A stretch of 31,680 nucleotides of DNA, taken from positions 1-31,680 of the forward strand of contig JBBTRP010000072.1 in the NCBI GenBank assembly GCA_038065125.1. The letters run 5' to 3'. Shown here one piece after another: positions 1 through 8,565 of the stretch. The DNA is from JBBTRP01 sp038065125. GTDB taxonomy: Bacteria; Patescibacteriota; Patescibacteriia; JACQRZ01. Numbering within the stretch: position 1 is the stretch's first letter; each line of letters begins with the position of its first letter. The position numbers and the translations under genes were made by a program. The notes under the pieces are model-generated. The model was given only the letters and a program-made list of their open reading frames with translations, did not search any database and had not been told where the DNA came from.

Positions 1-494
1 ACCTCGCAGTCACGTACTACTCAAGCGCGAAAATGCTGTCAGAATCGAGTGATGGGTGGTATACTTATACTGAGACGGGGGAGCGATACTCTCGCGCAAC
101 GATAGAGCAGATTGTTGATGTCGAACGTCCTCGGATCAAAAAACTTGATGAACTGCCTGTTCTCACGAGGTTTTATTTTGAAAAAAAGCTTTCGTTTGAT
201 TCCGCGCTGTTGAGGTGGAAGGCGATGACAGATGACGAGGTAAAAAACGCACTCCAGTTCAGTCACCGAGTCCTCTCGGGTCTTGATGAGGCCAAGTTTG
301 ATTCAAAAAACCTTGAAGTGGCGTTGAAAGAGGCGATCGGTGCCGAGAGTATGCAGAACGGCGCAATCCTTTGGCCCCTGCGAGTCGCGCTCTCAGGCCT
401 TCAGGCAAGCCCCGGCCCATTTGAGATCGCTGCAATCATCGGGAAGGATAAAACACTCCAGAGAGTTACAGACGCATTTAAATCAGTAGGATAG
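1..494 (+). CDS. gltX: Glutamyl-tRNA synthetase, C-terminal part (5' end outside window)
   Basis: The reading frame is open from the window edge through the first internal ATG at 33 to a TAG at 492-494, so this is the 3' end of a longer gene. The visible ~160 residues match the anticodon-binding helical domain of class I glutamyl-tRNA synthetase: a stretch reading NGAILWPLRVALSGL followed by SPGPFE and IIGKD is the family's typical C-terminal signature (lyplRvAltG...p.e....lG). The enzyme charges tRNA-Glu with glutamate in the cytoplasm. The catalytic Rossmann fold with HIGH and KMSKS is not in the window, so discrimination of tRNA-Glu from tRNA-Gln cannot be judged. The M23 peptidase gene follows 24 bp downstream on the same strand. 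Confidence 0.85.
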   Translation, partial: LAVTYYSSAKMLSESSDGWYTYTETGERYSRATIEQIVDVERPRIKKLDELPVLTRFYFEKKLSFDSALLRWKAMTDDEVKNALQFSHRVLSGLDEAKFDSKNLEVALKEAIGAESMQNGAILWPLRVALSGLQASPGPFEIAAIIGKDKTLQRVTDAFKSVG

Positions 495-518
495 GGAGCG
501 AAACCTTCTCATAACCCC

Positions 519-1754
519 ATGCACAATAGACCACATCGCGCACTCCTCGCCTCGCTGGTGGTGGTTTTTGTTGTATTTTTTTGCTCCGCACCCTTCAGCA
601 TTGGAGCGCCCGCCGAACCTCAAAAAACTCTCTCAAACATCACGGTCCTCGAGCTGAATCAGCAGATCCGCGACCGAAAAAGCAAAATCGAAAACTTGCG
701 GCGGCAAATTGCCACGTACGAGCGCAATATTCGCCAGCGCCAACAGGAAAAAATCTCTTTGGAAAATCAAATCGCGATTATTGAGGACCAGGTTGCAAAA
801 ACAGAGCTCGATATTGAAGCCACAGAAGACGAGATCGAGCAACTCAATCTGGAAATTCAGCAAGCCGATCTTGAGATCAAGGACAAAGAAGATCGTCTCA
901 GTCTCCAGAAAATGAGGATTGGAGAGGTTTTACGCTCACTCTATCAAGAGAGCCAACGAGATTATTTGGAGATCCTTCTCATGAACGAGCGGTTCTCCGA
1001 CTTCTTTGACATCATTCGCGCCCTGGAAGAAGTACAATCCGACCTGACCGACTCGGTGATCCAGGCGCAGGAGCTTCGGGAGCAACTTTTAGTTCAGAAA
1101 GCGACATTGGAAAATAGCAAGAAGAAGCAGGTGGAATTGCAGAAAAAATTGACGGGTGACAAAGAGTCGATGCAGGATCAAAAAAACGCAAAGCAAACCT
1201 TGATTGTCCAGTCGGTGCTTTCTGCGGAAAAATACGAGCGGCTCCTCGGTGAGGCTCGCGCGGAGCAGAATGCGATCAACTCGGATATCGTCACGCTGGA
1301 ACGCACTATTCGAGAAAAACTTAAAATTTTTGGAACCGGAAAGGTCGCGCTCGCCTGGCCGATCGAACCGTCACGGGGCATATCCGCATATTTTCACGAT
1401 CCTGGATATCCGTTCCGGAATGTGTTTGAGCATCCTGCAATCGACATCCGCGCCTACCAAGGTACGTACATTAAAGCCTCCGAAGGGGGATACGTAGCGC
1501 GTGTGCAATTCAACGGCTCGCCCTCCTATGCCTATATTATGATCGTTCACGAAGGGGGATTGGCAACGGTCTACGGCCATGTCTCCCGACCACTCATACA
1601 GCAAGACACGTATGTCAAAAAAGGGCAGGTGATTGCGCTGTCTGGTGCGACTCCAGGAACCCCGGGAGCCGGGCGACTCACAACCGGACCTCACTTGCAT
1701 TTTGAGGTTCGCTCAAACGGTATTCCAGTCGACCCACTCAAATACCTGCCGTAG
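519..1754 (+). CDS. Coiled-coil M23 family peptidase (EnvC/NlpD-like murein hydrolase or its activator)
   Basis: 411 aa. Residues ~8-30 form a hydrophobic signal peptide ending near GAPAEP, so the protein is exported. Residues ~38-265 are a long, charged, heptad-rich coiled coil. Residues ~285-411 are an M23/LytM domain with all expected zinc and catalytic residues visible: HPAID (H305, D309), YGH (H354) and HLHFE (H392, H394). The order signal, coiled coil, LytM is that of EnvC-type proteins. Because the metal site is intact, it may itself cut peptidoglycan cross-links rather than only activate amidases. There is no clear Shine-Dalgarno before the ATG at 519. The stop codon abuts the stop codon of the convergent nuclease gene with no base between them. 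It is probably co-transcribed with gltX. Confidence 0.9.
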   Translation: MHNRPHRALLASLVVVFVVFFCSAPFSIGAPAEPQKTLSNITVLELNQQIRDRKSKIENLRRQIATYERNIRQRQQEKISLENQIAIIEDQVAKTELDIEATEDEIEQLNLEIQQADLEIKDKEDRLSLQKMRIGEVLRSLYQESQRDYLEILLMNERFSDFFDIIRALEEVQSDLTDSVIQAQELREQLLVQKATLENSKKKQVELQKKLTGDKESMQDQKNAKQTLIVQSVLSAEKYERLLGEARAEQNAINSDIVTLERTIREKLKIFGTGKVALAWPIEPSRGISAYFHDPGYPFRNVFEHPAIDIRAYQGTYIKASEGGYVARVQFNGSPSYAYIMIVHEGGLATVYGHVSRPLIQQDTYVKKGQVIALSGATPGTPGAGRLTTGPHLHFEVRSNGIPVDPLKYLP

Positions 1755-2261
1755 CTACAACTTTTTTGCGCACGCGCCCCACAGGCCAAACCGTTGAGCG
1801 CGCGCGTGTTTTTCTTGTTTAATAAATTCGCTCTTTTTTTCGAACTCAAACCTACCGTAGACCCGAACGAATCCGGTAGAGACGAGTTGCTGATTCAGTG
1901 ATTCGCTTTTTTGAGTCACTCCGCTCAGAACATACCGCAAAAGCCGCCCATAGGTGTCTCGGTTTTTGTTTTGAGGATCACGAACCAGGGTTATTTCTTT
2001 GTCATGAGTGAGTTTTTTGAGTTTTCTCCGCGCCTCGTGAGAAAAGCATTGTGCGACGCCTGATTTTCTGTCCTTTAGCTCTGGCGCGTCAATTCCAAGG
2101 AGGCGAATGTGCTCAACTCGAGATCCGATTCTGACGACCATCGTATCACCGTCAATGACACGCAACACCGACGCGACCTCATCGGCATACAGGGAAGTAG
2201 GAGTGCATGCAAAAACCAACGTGATGCATACGACAGAAAAACTAATGGACCAGATTGACAT
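1755..2261 (-). CDS. Secreted thermonuclease (staphylococcal nuclease-like)
   Basis: 168 aa. The N-terminal ~26 residues are hydrophobic and end near LYADE, an export signal; the VFAC at 16-19 is a poor lipobox. The SNase fold is clear: IDGDT (D37, D39, T40), IRLLGIDAPE (R53, D58, E61) and DTYGRLLRY (R106) correspond to the calcium ligands and the two catalytic arginines plus glutamate of staphylococcal nuclease. It would degrade DNA or RNA outside the cytoplasmic membrane, which in a small host-dependent bacterium could supply nucleotides; that role is inference. It is divergent from the HAD gene (29 bp apart) and convergent with the M23 gene, whose stop codon it touches. Confidence 0.9.
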   Translation of the reverse strand: MSIWSISFSVVCITLVFACTPTSLYADEVASVLRVIDGDTMVVRIGSRVEHIRLLGIDAPELKDRKSGVAQCFSHEARRKLKKLTHDKEITLVRDPQNKNRDTYGRLLRYVLSGVTQKSESLNQQLVSTGFVRVYGRFEFEKKSEFIKQEKHARAQRFGLWGACAKKL

Positions 2262-2290
2262 ATTCGATATTCTACCTTAAACTCCCGAGC

Positions 2291-3109
2291 ATGCACATTA
2301 CAACTTCGTCTCTCTCGCCCCGGGTACTCGGGATTCACAACCTCGCGCTTCGCGACTACAACGTCGTGGTTTCGGACATCGACTACACACTCGTGGACAT
2401 CGGCGGCGCTCACGAGCGAGGCATCGCGGCCATGTCAATCCGTGTTGGCAACGAAATTGCCATGGAAGTAGACGCAATCTATCACTCAATCCTTTCGCAT
2501 AAGCGGTCTGGGGATGGGAGCCAGACGCGAACCGAAAGGGTATACGAGACTAACCTCGAGTCCTTCCGAGGGCTTCAGGGTATCACGGACGGTCGACTCC
2601 CAAAAGTGTGGAGTCGGGAGTACTACATTATGGTTGCCGCGCGGCGACGTGGTCATGAAATCACGCTGCGGCAACTCGAACAGGCCCGCGATGCGTACTG
2701 GCGCGAGTTCCTCGAGCCGACAGCGTACCATGATGCGCTCGAACTCATTCTTTGGCTTCAGGAAAATCGAACTCAGTTGATCCTCATGACCGCGAGTGAC
2801 TCCGTCATGAGAATCGCCGGAGACCCACAAGCGTGCGTGGGCGCTAAGTTGACACAGGTTGTGTACGATCCGGTTTTCTCGCGAGACTACAAGAAGAGTC
2901 GGTTTGCAAAGATCGGCTTTGCGTACGACAACATGGTCATCGGCGACCCCCACGACAAGCCGTCGCAGGAGTACTTCGACGAGGTCGAGCGAGCCTCCTT
3001 CAGATTCACTGCACCAGCTCGTATGCTATTTATCGGTGACTCGGACTCATCCGACCTCGCGATCCCGCGCGAGCGTGGCTTTGACACCGTGCTCATAGAG
3101 AGGAGTTAG
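2291..3109 (+). CDS. HAD superfamily hydrolase
   Basis: 272 aa from the ATG at 2291. A TTG at 2255 in the same frame would overlap the divergent nuclease start and adds nothing recognisable. HAD motifs are in order: DIDYT (D29, D31, T33) as the nucleophile loop, LILMTASD (about 164-170) as motif II, K201/K202 in YKKSRF as the likely motif III lysine, and GDSDSSD (249-255) as the acidic motif IV. A helical cap lies between motifs I and II (residues ~40-160). It should be a Mg-dependent phosphatase-like enzyme; the substrate cannot be read from sequence. The next small gene begins 2 bp after its stop, with its ribosome binding site inside this gene. Confidence 0.8.
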   Translation: MHITTSSLSPRVLGIHNLALRDYNVVVSDIDYTLVDIGGAHERGIAAMSIRVGNEIAMEVDAIYHSILSHKRSGDGSQTRTERVYETNLESFRGLQGITDGRLPKVWSREYYIMVAARRRGHEITLRQLEQARDAYWREFLEPTAYHDALELILWLQENRTQLILMTASDSVMRIAGDPQACVGAKLTQVVYDPVFSRDYKKSRFAKIGFAYDNMVIGDPHDKPSQEYFDEVERASFRFTAPARMLFIGDSDSSDLAIPRERGFDTVLIERS

Positions 3110-3111
3110 AC

Positions 3112-3270
3112 GTGAACAGGGGACAAACGTTGATTAATGCGGCCTTCTTGGTCGTCATCGCGGCCATAATGCTGGCTGGAGGGATCTTGCTGTTCCAGTC
3201 ATGCAGCAGGCAAGCAACTCCGGCCACGGACCAAACCGCAAAGCCGATCACTGAGGCGGCAACCCCCTAA
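3112..3270 (+). CDS. Small single-pass membrane protein (52 aa)
   Basis: A GTG start at 3112 is preceded at 3101-3105 by AGGAG with 6 nt spacing, a good Shine-Dalgarno site embedded in the end of the HAD gene. The 52-residue product has a short polar N-terminus, a hydrophobic segment of about 20 residues (residues ~7-29, rich in A, I, L, V, G), then FQSCSRQ and a Thr/Ala/Pro-rich polar tail. It looks like a membrane-anchored peptide with its tail outside. The cysteine after LLFQS is a weak lipobox, so lipoprotein processing is possible but not convincing. The 2 bp gap implies translation coupled to the HAD hydrolase. A terminator follows at 3289. No family recognised. Confidence 0.6.
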   Translation: MNRGQTLINAAFLVVIAAIMLAGGILLFQSCSRQATPATDQTAKPITEAATP

Positions 3271-3288
3271 ACCTCAAACTCACCACAA

Positions 3289-3323
3289 ACGGCAGGGAAG
3301 TGCATTTCCTGCCGTATTTATTT
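3289..3323 (+). terminator. Rho-independent terminator after the HAD/small membrane protein pair
   Basis: An 11-bp stem (3289-3299 with 3305-3315, one G-T pair, core ACGGCAGG/CCTGCCGT) around a 5-nt loop is followed on the plus strand by ATTTATTTT. On the minus strand the flank is not T-rich, so it mainly serves the plus-strand pair, although the recombinase gene converges on it from the other side. Confidence 0.75.
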
Positions 3324-3329
3324 TAGCGC

Positions 3330-4283
3330 CTACTCAGTTTTCTTCTTGAGCGGGTGAAATGATCGGTGCGTTTTTTCGGCATAGCGATCAGACGCATGCA
3401 CATATCGTGTCGTGGTATCAAGTGACTCATGGCCCAACAACACTTGAATTGCGGCTGGATTGGCGCCTGACTCAGCTAAGTACGTTGCAAAACCATGCCT
3501 CAATGAGTGGGCGGATATTGGAATGTTAATATGCAACTGCTCTCTGTAAAATTTAATCTTTTCCTGCAGATAGTTCGCTGAAATACGTCTGGTTCGATCC
3601 CCGACATTTCTTCCGCGTATTGGCACAAATAATGCAGGATCAGTATCGACTCGCATCATCAAATACAGCTTAATGTAGTCATATGCTCGGGGAGTAAGGT
3701 ATGCGAAGCGCTCCTTTTTCCCCTTACCCTTAATAAAAACTCTTCCTGTTTCGTCAATCTGAACGCGGTTGAGACTCAGGAGTTCTGAGATTCGCATTCC
3801 GGTTGAAAAGAGTACCTCAAGCATTGCTCGATTACGAGCGCCGAGAACCGGGTTTTTTTCTAGCTGGTTCGGGGCCTCAATAAGACGCACAAGTTCCTTA
3901 AGCTCGGCAACATGAGGGTGTCTTTTATCGGTTTTAACTAAACGTACGGCATCTGGGGGGACGGGAAGGGTATAATCCATTTCAACTAGATACTTCATGT
4001 ATGAGCGCAATGAAGAAAGAAGACGATTCAGTGAATTACCATTCAGCTTTATTTTCGACTGCTGATTCTCAGATGTTTTACGATCACGCGACGCAAGGTA
4101 TGCTTTATACTGCTCTATAACGCGCTTAGTGACTTTAGAGAAGGGTATATCAAGCTCAGAAAGGAAAGACTCGAATATCTTAAGATCTCGCTCGTAATTA
4201 TAAACCGTCTCTTCAGAGTAATTATCCGTCTGGAGATGTAATAGATAGTCGTCGATCAATGGGAGGTGTTGTTGCCCGGACAT
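3330..4283 (-). CDS. Tyrosine recombinase (XerC/XerD-like)
   Basis: 317 aa, the normal Xer length. Residues ~8-105 form the SAM-like N-terminal core-binding domain; residues ~125-305 form the catalytic domain. All six catalytic positions are visible: R164 (TGMRISELL), K187 (KGKGKKER), H259 and R262 (HSLRHGFAT), H285 (LLGHESLDTT) and nucleophile Y294 (TRYVH). It should resolve chromosome dimers at a dif site, or act as an integrase; the standard length and lack of phage genes favour the Xer role. The local DNA is visibly more AT-rich than the neighbours. No strong Shine-Dalgarno precedes the ATG at 4283; a promoter-like box lies 37 bp upstream. Confidence 0.9.
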   Translation of the reverse strand: MSGQQHLPLIDDYLLHLQTDNYSEETVYNYERDLKIFESFLSELDIPFSKVTKRVIEQYKAYLASRDRKTSENQQSKIKLNGNSLNRLLSSLRSYMKYLVEMDYTLPVPPDAVRLVKTDKRHPHVAELKELVRLIEAPNQLEKNPVLGARNRAMLEVLFSTGMRISELLSLNRVQIDETGRVFIKGKGKKERFAYLTPRAYDYIKLYLMMRVDTDPALFVPIRGRNVGDRTRRISANYLQEKIKFYREQLHINIPISAHSLRHGFATYLAESGANPAAIQVLLGHESLDTTTRYVHASDRYAEKTHRSFHPLKKKTE

Positions 4284-4319
4284 AAACTTAAAGAATAGTG
4301 TAAACCGAGTGTAAGAGAT

Positions 4320-4349
4320 ATTATACTCAGTTTAATATTTTCCGTATAG
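4320..4349 (-). promoter_or_regulatory. Possible promoter of the tyrosine recombinase gene
   Basis: On the minus strand a perfect TATAAT (4320-4325) lies 18 bp from a weak CTATAC (-35, 4344-4349). The predicted start would leave a leader of roughly 30 nt before the ATG at 4283. The -35 match is poor, hence low confidence. Confidence 0.35.
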
Positions 4350-4560
4350 ATTGAAAGTGGATAACATTTTATGCAATTTATGAACTTCGCCGCGAGCGAG
4401 CAATAAAAGGCCAAATTACTATGTGCCGCCCGGGACTGCTCACCTCATCTACTATCATTATCTAAACCACCTTTGCAATTGATTTATATGAATCAACCTC
4501 CTATCGACTCATATTCGCTATTTTGATGTTACATTGTGCGACGCATACAGATTTAAGATA

Positions 4561-4585
4561 AAGCTGCGACAGTGAAGCGCAGCTT
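4561..4585 (-). terminator. Terminator-like hairpin after homoserine dehydrogenase
   Basis: Perfect 8-bp stem AAGCTGCG/CGCAGCTT with a 9-nt loop, located 6 bp past the hom stop codon. The following minus-strand bases (TATCTTAAATCTG) are only moderately T-rich, so termination may be weak. Confidence 0.45.
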
Positions 4586-4591
4586 GGTGTG

Positions 4592-5926
4592 CTAGTCGTC
4601 TGAGTCGAGATCCGCGTCCTCAAATTCCGTTTCAAGGACCCGCAGGACCGATCCCATCCGATAGAAGACGTCGAGTTTCTCGATCTCCTTAAGAGCCGAG
4701 GAGAGATCCCCTTCCGTACCCTCATCGGTCATGATGACCCACTCGGCAAGCCTTCTTGTGCGGTTCATGCGTCTCTTAGACTGAAGCTCCTGGAAGACGC
4801 TGACTCCGTTGCTCGCAAGGACCGCAAGTATGTCACGCGCCGAGCCGACTCGATCATGAATCACCAGGCGCACGTATTGCATATTCCTCACCGATTCGAA
4901 GGGCACGTTCCTGACCTGAGCCGAACACGTTGGCATCGGCTGGATATACCCTCCCTTTACGATATGCGCAGCTGCGTTCATCAGGTCAGACGCGAGAGAT
5001 GCGGCGGTCGCATCACCGCCGGCACCGTATCCCTCGAGACAAGCGTACCCGATCGGGTCGCCGGTGATGTACACGGCGTTCTTGACACCGGAGACATGCG
5101 AGAGGGGGTGCTCATTTGAGACGAGTGTCGGGGCGACCCAGGCCGCGATTCCTTGATCAGAGAACGATGCCGATGCCATCAGTTTGATCGTGTATCCGAA
5201 CTCACTCGCGTTCCTGAAGTCCTGTCGGGAAAGCCCTTGGATGCCTTCGGTATGGATATCTGTCGGACTGAGATGTTCCCCCGACATGAGCGTTGCAAGG
5301 ATTGAAAGCTTGCAAGCCGCATCAGCGCCCGTGACGTCAGCCGTCGGATCAGGTTCAGCATATCCCAACTGCTGCGCTTCCTTGAGGGCTTCAGCGTACG
5401 TTGCGCCGGCCGTCATCTTCGTGACGATGTAATTCGTTGTGCCATTCACGATCCCGAGTACCGAATGAAACTGGTTCGCCCGGTACCGCGTCTGAAGTGC
5501 GTCAACGATTTGAATTCCGCCACATACCGCGGCCTCGATGAAGAGCTCGGTTCCGTGTTCGCGGGCAAGGCGATAGAGATGGGGGCCATGGAGCGCCACG
5601 ACGAACTTATTTGCGGTGACCACCCTCTTTCCCAGAGAAAGGGCAAGTATAATCGCTGCATACTCAGCTGAGTTGTCTCCAAGTGAGCTCACGACCACAT
5701 TTACATCCGGATTCCTGATTGCCCCCTCGATGTCGGTCGTCACGGCATCCTGAGGAATCCATTGGGGCCGAGATTTTGCCGGCTGCTTCACGGCTACGGC
5801 TTTGAGCGAAAGTTGCGCTCCGATTTCGCGGTCAAGAAACTCTCGGTTCTGCGCCCAGTACTTCAGGAGCGCGCCTCCAACTGTGCCCGCGCCAAGGACT
5901 GCGAATCCGACTTCATTCTCACTCAT
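4592..5926 (-). CDS. hom: Homoserine dehydrogenase with C-terminal ACT domain
   Basis: 444 aa, the usual monofunctional bacterial length. The N-terminal Rossmann domain begins with GAGTVGG (residues 12-18). The catalytic domain carries NGTTNY (161-166), the segment GYAEPDPTADVTGADAACKL (188-207), and K206 as the likely catalytic lysine. Residues ~355-430 form an ACT domain (VRLVIHDRVGSARDILAVLA), which in this family mediates feedback by threonine or another amino acid. The enzyme reduces aspartate semialdehyde to homoserine. GGGAGAG lies just before the ATG as a ribosome binding site. No aspartokinase, homoserine kinase or threonine synthase gene is in the window, so it is an isolated pathway step here. 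Confidence 0.95.
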   Translation of the reverse strand: MSENEVGFAVLGAGTVGGALLKYWAQNREFLDREIGAQLSLKAVAVKQPAKSRPQWIPQDAVTTDIEGAIRNPDVNVVVSSLGDNSAEYAAIILALSLGKRVVTANKFVVALHGPHLYRLAREHGTELFIEAAVCGGIQIVDALQTRYRANQFHSVLGIVNGTTNYIVTKMTAGATYAEALKEAQQLGYAEPDPTADVTGADAACKLSILATLMSGEHLSPTDIHTEGIQGLSRQDFRNASEFGYTIKLMASASFSDQGIAAWVAPTLVSNEHPLSHVSGVKNAVYITGDPIGYACLEGYGAGGDATAASLASDLMNAAAHIVKGGYIQPMPTCSAQVRNVPFESVRNMQYVRLVIHDRVGSARDILAVLASNGVSVFQELQSKRRMNRTRRLAEWVIMTDEGTEGDLSSALKEIEKLDVFYRMGSVLRVLETEFEDADLDSDD

Positions 5927-6013
5927 GATCTCTCCCTACTTGCTGAGTTTTTTCCTTCTGATAACTCCAGATCTACTCTACAGATCTTCCCTTCTTCTCG
6001 CAACTGATAGAGA

Positions 6014-7153
6014 CTAAAGCATCATTTTTGTCTCTCTGAGTCGTTTCATGTGCTGCAGCTCCTGCCACTCCCGCCATGCGCTTTCAATATAATCTTTAAT
6101 TTCACGCTTGAATCGTTCGGTACTGTATCTAAGTGCGTGATCTCGTATAACGCGTGGATTGTAGTCTTCGGGTCGGAACCGAAGGACGGCGTCGATGAGT
6201 GCGGGCGCGTCCTGATCATAAAAAAATGTTCCGGTCACACCCTCGACAATGGTTTCCAGCGCCCCGCCGGCCGCAAGAGCGATCACTGGCCGTCCTGCGG
6301 CAGCTGCCTCAATGACGGTAATACCGAAATCCTCTTCCTGTGGATTAATAAACGCGCTACAGTCCCGATAAAGTCGCGCACGTTCGGGTGTAGATACAAA
6401 GCCGGCGAACTCAATGTTTTTTTTCGCAACTCGACGCAGATTGCGATACTCCGGGCCATCCCCAAAAATAATCAATCGTCGATTGATGCGATTAAATGCA
6501 TCCACAATCATATCAAATCGCTTATAGGACACGAGGCGGCCACCGGCAAGAAAGTACTCCCCACTCCCCTCCCCGACCTCAAATGCCGATACATCGACCG
6601 GTGGATAAATGATGTTGCTCTTTCGACGATAGTATTTTGTGATCCGCTCTTGGACGGTTTTTGAATTTGCAACGAATCGGTCGACCCGATCGGCAGCAAG
6701 GCGATCCCACTGTCTCAGCCCGGTCAAGACCGGCGGAATGAAGGCCTTGAGAATCCGTGGCGCTCGCACCTCGCGCACATAACTGTGCGTGTCGCTCCAT
6801 AAATATCGTGTCGGGGTATGGCAGTAGCATACATGGAGTGTTGTCGACTTAGTGATCACTCCTTTGGAGAACGCGGAACTTGAAGAGAGTACAACATCGT
6901 AGCCGCTGAGATCATAGAGCTCGGTGGCCAGGGGCATGAACGGCAGCAGCCATTGATATCGCTTGAGTGCGCCGGGAAGAGACTGAAGCATTGAAGAGCG
7001 CACTCGTTCGGGGGGGAAAATATGTCCAATTTTTTTTTGGTCGTACACAAGAGTATAGACCGATGCACTCGGATAGAGGTCGAGAAAAATTTCAAGGACC
7101 CGCTCGGCTCCTCCGAATTGCATCAAATGATCGTGGACCAGTGCGATCTTCAT
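6014..7153 (-). CDS. Family 4 glycosyltransferase (GT-B fold)
   Basis: 379 aa. The N-terminal half opens with KIALVHDHLMQFGGAER, the glycine-rich acceptor-side loop of GT4 enzymes. The C-terminal half has FLAGGRLVSYKRFDM, IIFGDGPE and the retaining-transferase E-x7-E region in PQEEDFGITVIEAAAAGRPV, which holds the donor sugar nucleotide. It would transfer a sugar from an NDP-sugar to a lipid-linked or glycan acceptor at the inner face of the membrane. Its ATG overlaps the TGA of the upstream sugar-phosphate transferase gene (ATGA, 7150-7153), so the two are translationally coupled and probably act in sequence in assembling one surface polysaccharide. Confidence 0.9.
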   Translation of the reverse strand: MKIALVHDHLMQFGGAERVLEIFLDLYPSASVYTLVYDQKKIGHIFPPERVRSSMLQSLPGALKRYQWLLPFMPLATELYDLSGYDVVLSSSSAFSKGVITKSTTLHVCYCHTPTRYLWSDTHSYVREVRAPRILKAFIPPVLTGLRQWDRLAADRVDRFVANSKTVQERITKYYRRKSNIIYPPVDVSAFEVGEGSGEYFLAGGRLVSYKRFDMIVDAFNRINRRLIIFGDGPEYRNLRRVAKKNIEFAGFVSTPERARLYRDCSAFINPQEEDFGITVIEAAAAGRPVIALAAGGALETIVEGVTGTFFYDQDAPALIDAVLRFRPEDYNPRVIRDHALRYSTERFKREIKDYIESAWREWQELQHMKRLRETKMML

Positions 7154-8565
7154 ACGCGAGACTTTCGGCTCAACACGACCAATGGAGTCTTTAATAAGAT
7201 AACCGCATCAAGCATGACCGACCAGTTTTCCATATAAAAAATATCGAGTCGTGCCTCGTCGTTGAAGTCAAGATCACTGCGACCCTCAACCTGTGCCATG
7301 CCGGTTATTCCGGGTCTAATCGAAAAAAGCTGATGATGATTATTCTCGTAATTCTGGACCTGAATCGGCATATGTGGCCTGGGACCAACAAGGCTCATTG
7401 TCCCATTAAGAACATTAAATAATTGCGGGAGTTCATCAAGGCTGAACCGCTCTAAAAATCGCCCGACACGCGTTCGACGCGGATCATTGAGCACTTTGAA
7501 CACGGGTCCGTGTCGTTCACTCTTTTCCTGGGCAAGCTTGAGCTCATATGCAGTTGCAGCTCCGGTCGGATCCCAACGGGCGCCGGTACAGTACTGCGCA
7601 TACATTGATCTGAATTTATAGGCAAAAAATCGCTTTCCATTCTGCCCGACTCGCTCATTTTTATAGAGCGGTGAGCCGGACGATTCGAGACGAATTACTA
7701 TCGCGCAGAAAACCATCAGTGGGAGTGTCGCAAGGATTAAGATGAGAGAACCAACAACATCAAAGATGCGCTTCGATACCCTCCCCCACCCCTCCAGACT
7801 CGTTCGCTTAATCTCGACAAACGGAATGCCCGCAAGCGTGCCGACAAGAAATTTTTTTTCTTTGACCAGATCCGCAGAATACCGCAAGCCAACATGGTGC
7901 GTATTGGAAAAATCAAGGATGCGAGGAAAGTCAGTTGATCGTGCCGCGGTCTCCAGTACAATCAACTCATCAAGTTGATTCCTTGCAATCAGGGTTTCGA
8001 GATCGTCAACCGATTTTTTACTGAATGAACTAAATATTCCGGTGACCGCATATCCAAGATCCTTTCGACGTGAAATCTCGTCGCGAAATCTGTGTGCGGA
8101 ATCGCCGGAGCCGATGATCGCCAGGGAGTGTAGCCCAATGCCGCGGCGAAAAAGCCACCGACGAATCACGCGAAGGAGTGCTCGCCCGGACACGATGCAG
8201 ACAAAGCTCAATACCCAAAACGCAAGCACGATGAAACGCGAGGTGAACAGCTCTTGGATAAAAAAGATAAATACGATCACGAGCATGACGCTTGCGCTGC
8301 ACGCGGTCGCAAGTTTTTGAATCTCATTGCGAATTCGCGTATGCCCCATCCGATAGAGTCCGCTCAGCGCAAAGACACAAAGAAACACGAGCGACACGCC
8401 GACAAGGTACGCAAAGAATTGTGCGAATGGAATTTCAAAGAGCACGGGCCGGAGAGACACGAACGTCTGGAAACGCAAAAAATATGCGGCGATTCCAGCC
8501 GCAATAAGCATACTAAAGTCGATGGGGACCGACAGGACAGCAAATACTACATCTGACCGCTTCAT
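7150..8565 (-). CDS. Polyprenyl-phosphate sugar-1-phosphate transferase (WcaJ/WbaP-type initiating enzyme)
   Basis: 471 aa. Residues ~10-110 contain four hydrophobic segments; a soluble CoA-binding-like domain follows (IIGSGDSAHRF). The C-terminal ~190 residues are the bacterial sugar transferase domain: KRIFDVVGSLILIL membrane segment, YKNERVGQNGKRF, the FSLDELPQLFNVLNGTMSLVGPRP signature, and RPGITGMAQVEGR. This family starts glycan synthesis by moving a sugar-1-phosphate from a UDP-sugar to undecaprenyl phosphate. Length and domain order match full WbaP/WcaJ proteins. It is followed by the GT4 gene with a 4-bp overlap. Its start lies only 11 bp from the 3' end of the RNase P RNA gene, and no terminator separates them, so read-through from rnpB is likely. 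Confidence 0.92.
   Translation of the reverse strand: MKRSDVVFAVLSVPIDFSMLIAAGIAAYFLRFQTFVSLRPVLFEIPFAQFFAYLVGVSLVFLCVFALSGLYRMGHTRIRNEIQKLATACSASVMLVIVFIFFIQELFTSRFIVLAFWVLSFVCIVSGRALLRVIRRWLFRRGIGLHSLAIIGSGDSAHRFRDEISRRKDLGYAVTGIFSSFSKKSVDDLETLIARNQLDELIVLETAARSTDFPRILDFSNTHHVGLRYSADLVKEKKFLVGTLAGIPFVEIKRTSLEGWGRVSKRIFDVVGSLILILATLPLMVFCAIVIRLESSGSPLYKNERVGQNGKRFFAYKFRSMYAQYCTGARWDPTGAATAYELKLAQEKSERHGPVFKVLNDPRRTRVGRFLERFSLDELPQLFNVLNGTMSLVGPRPHMPIQVQNYENNHHQLFSIRPGITGMAQVEGRSDLDFNDEARLDIFYMENWSVMLDAVILLKTPLVVLSRKSRV

Larger units (their letters stand above)
4284..4591. other. AT-rich spacer between homoserine dehydrogenase and the recombinase
   Basis: 308 bp with no credible gene. It holds a promoter-like site for the recombinase (4320-4349), a terminator-like hairpin after hom (4561-4585) and a perfect dyad TTGATT-N6-AATCAA at 4479-4496 that could be a protein-binding site. 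An imperfect dyad around 4360-4386 loosely resembles a dif site but has the wrong spacing. Confidence 0.5.

Noticed and set aside
4359..4386. dif-like site near the Xer recombinase (AACAT...ATGAAC)
   Set aside because: The half-sites are 12 bp apart instead of the ~10 expected between these motifs and the outer arms match poorly.
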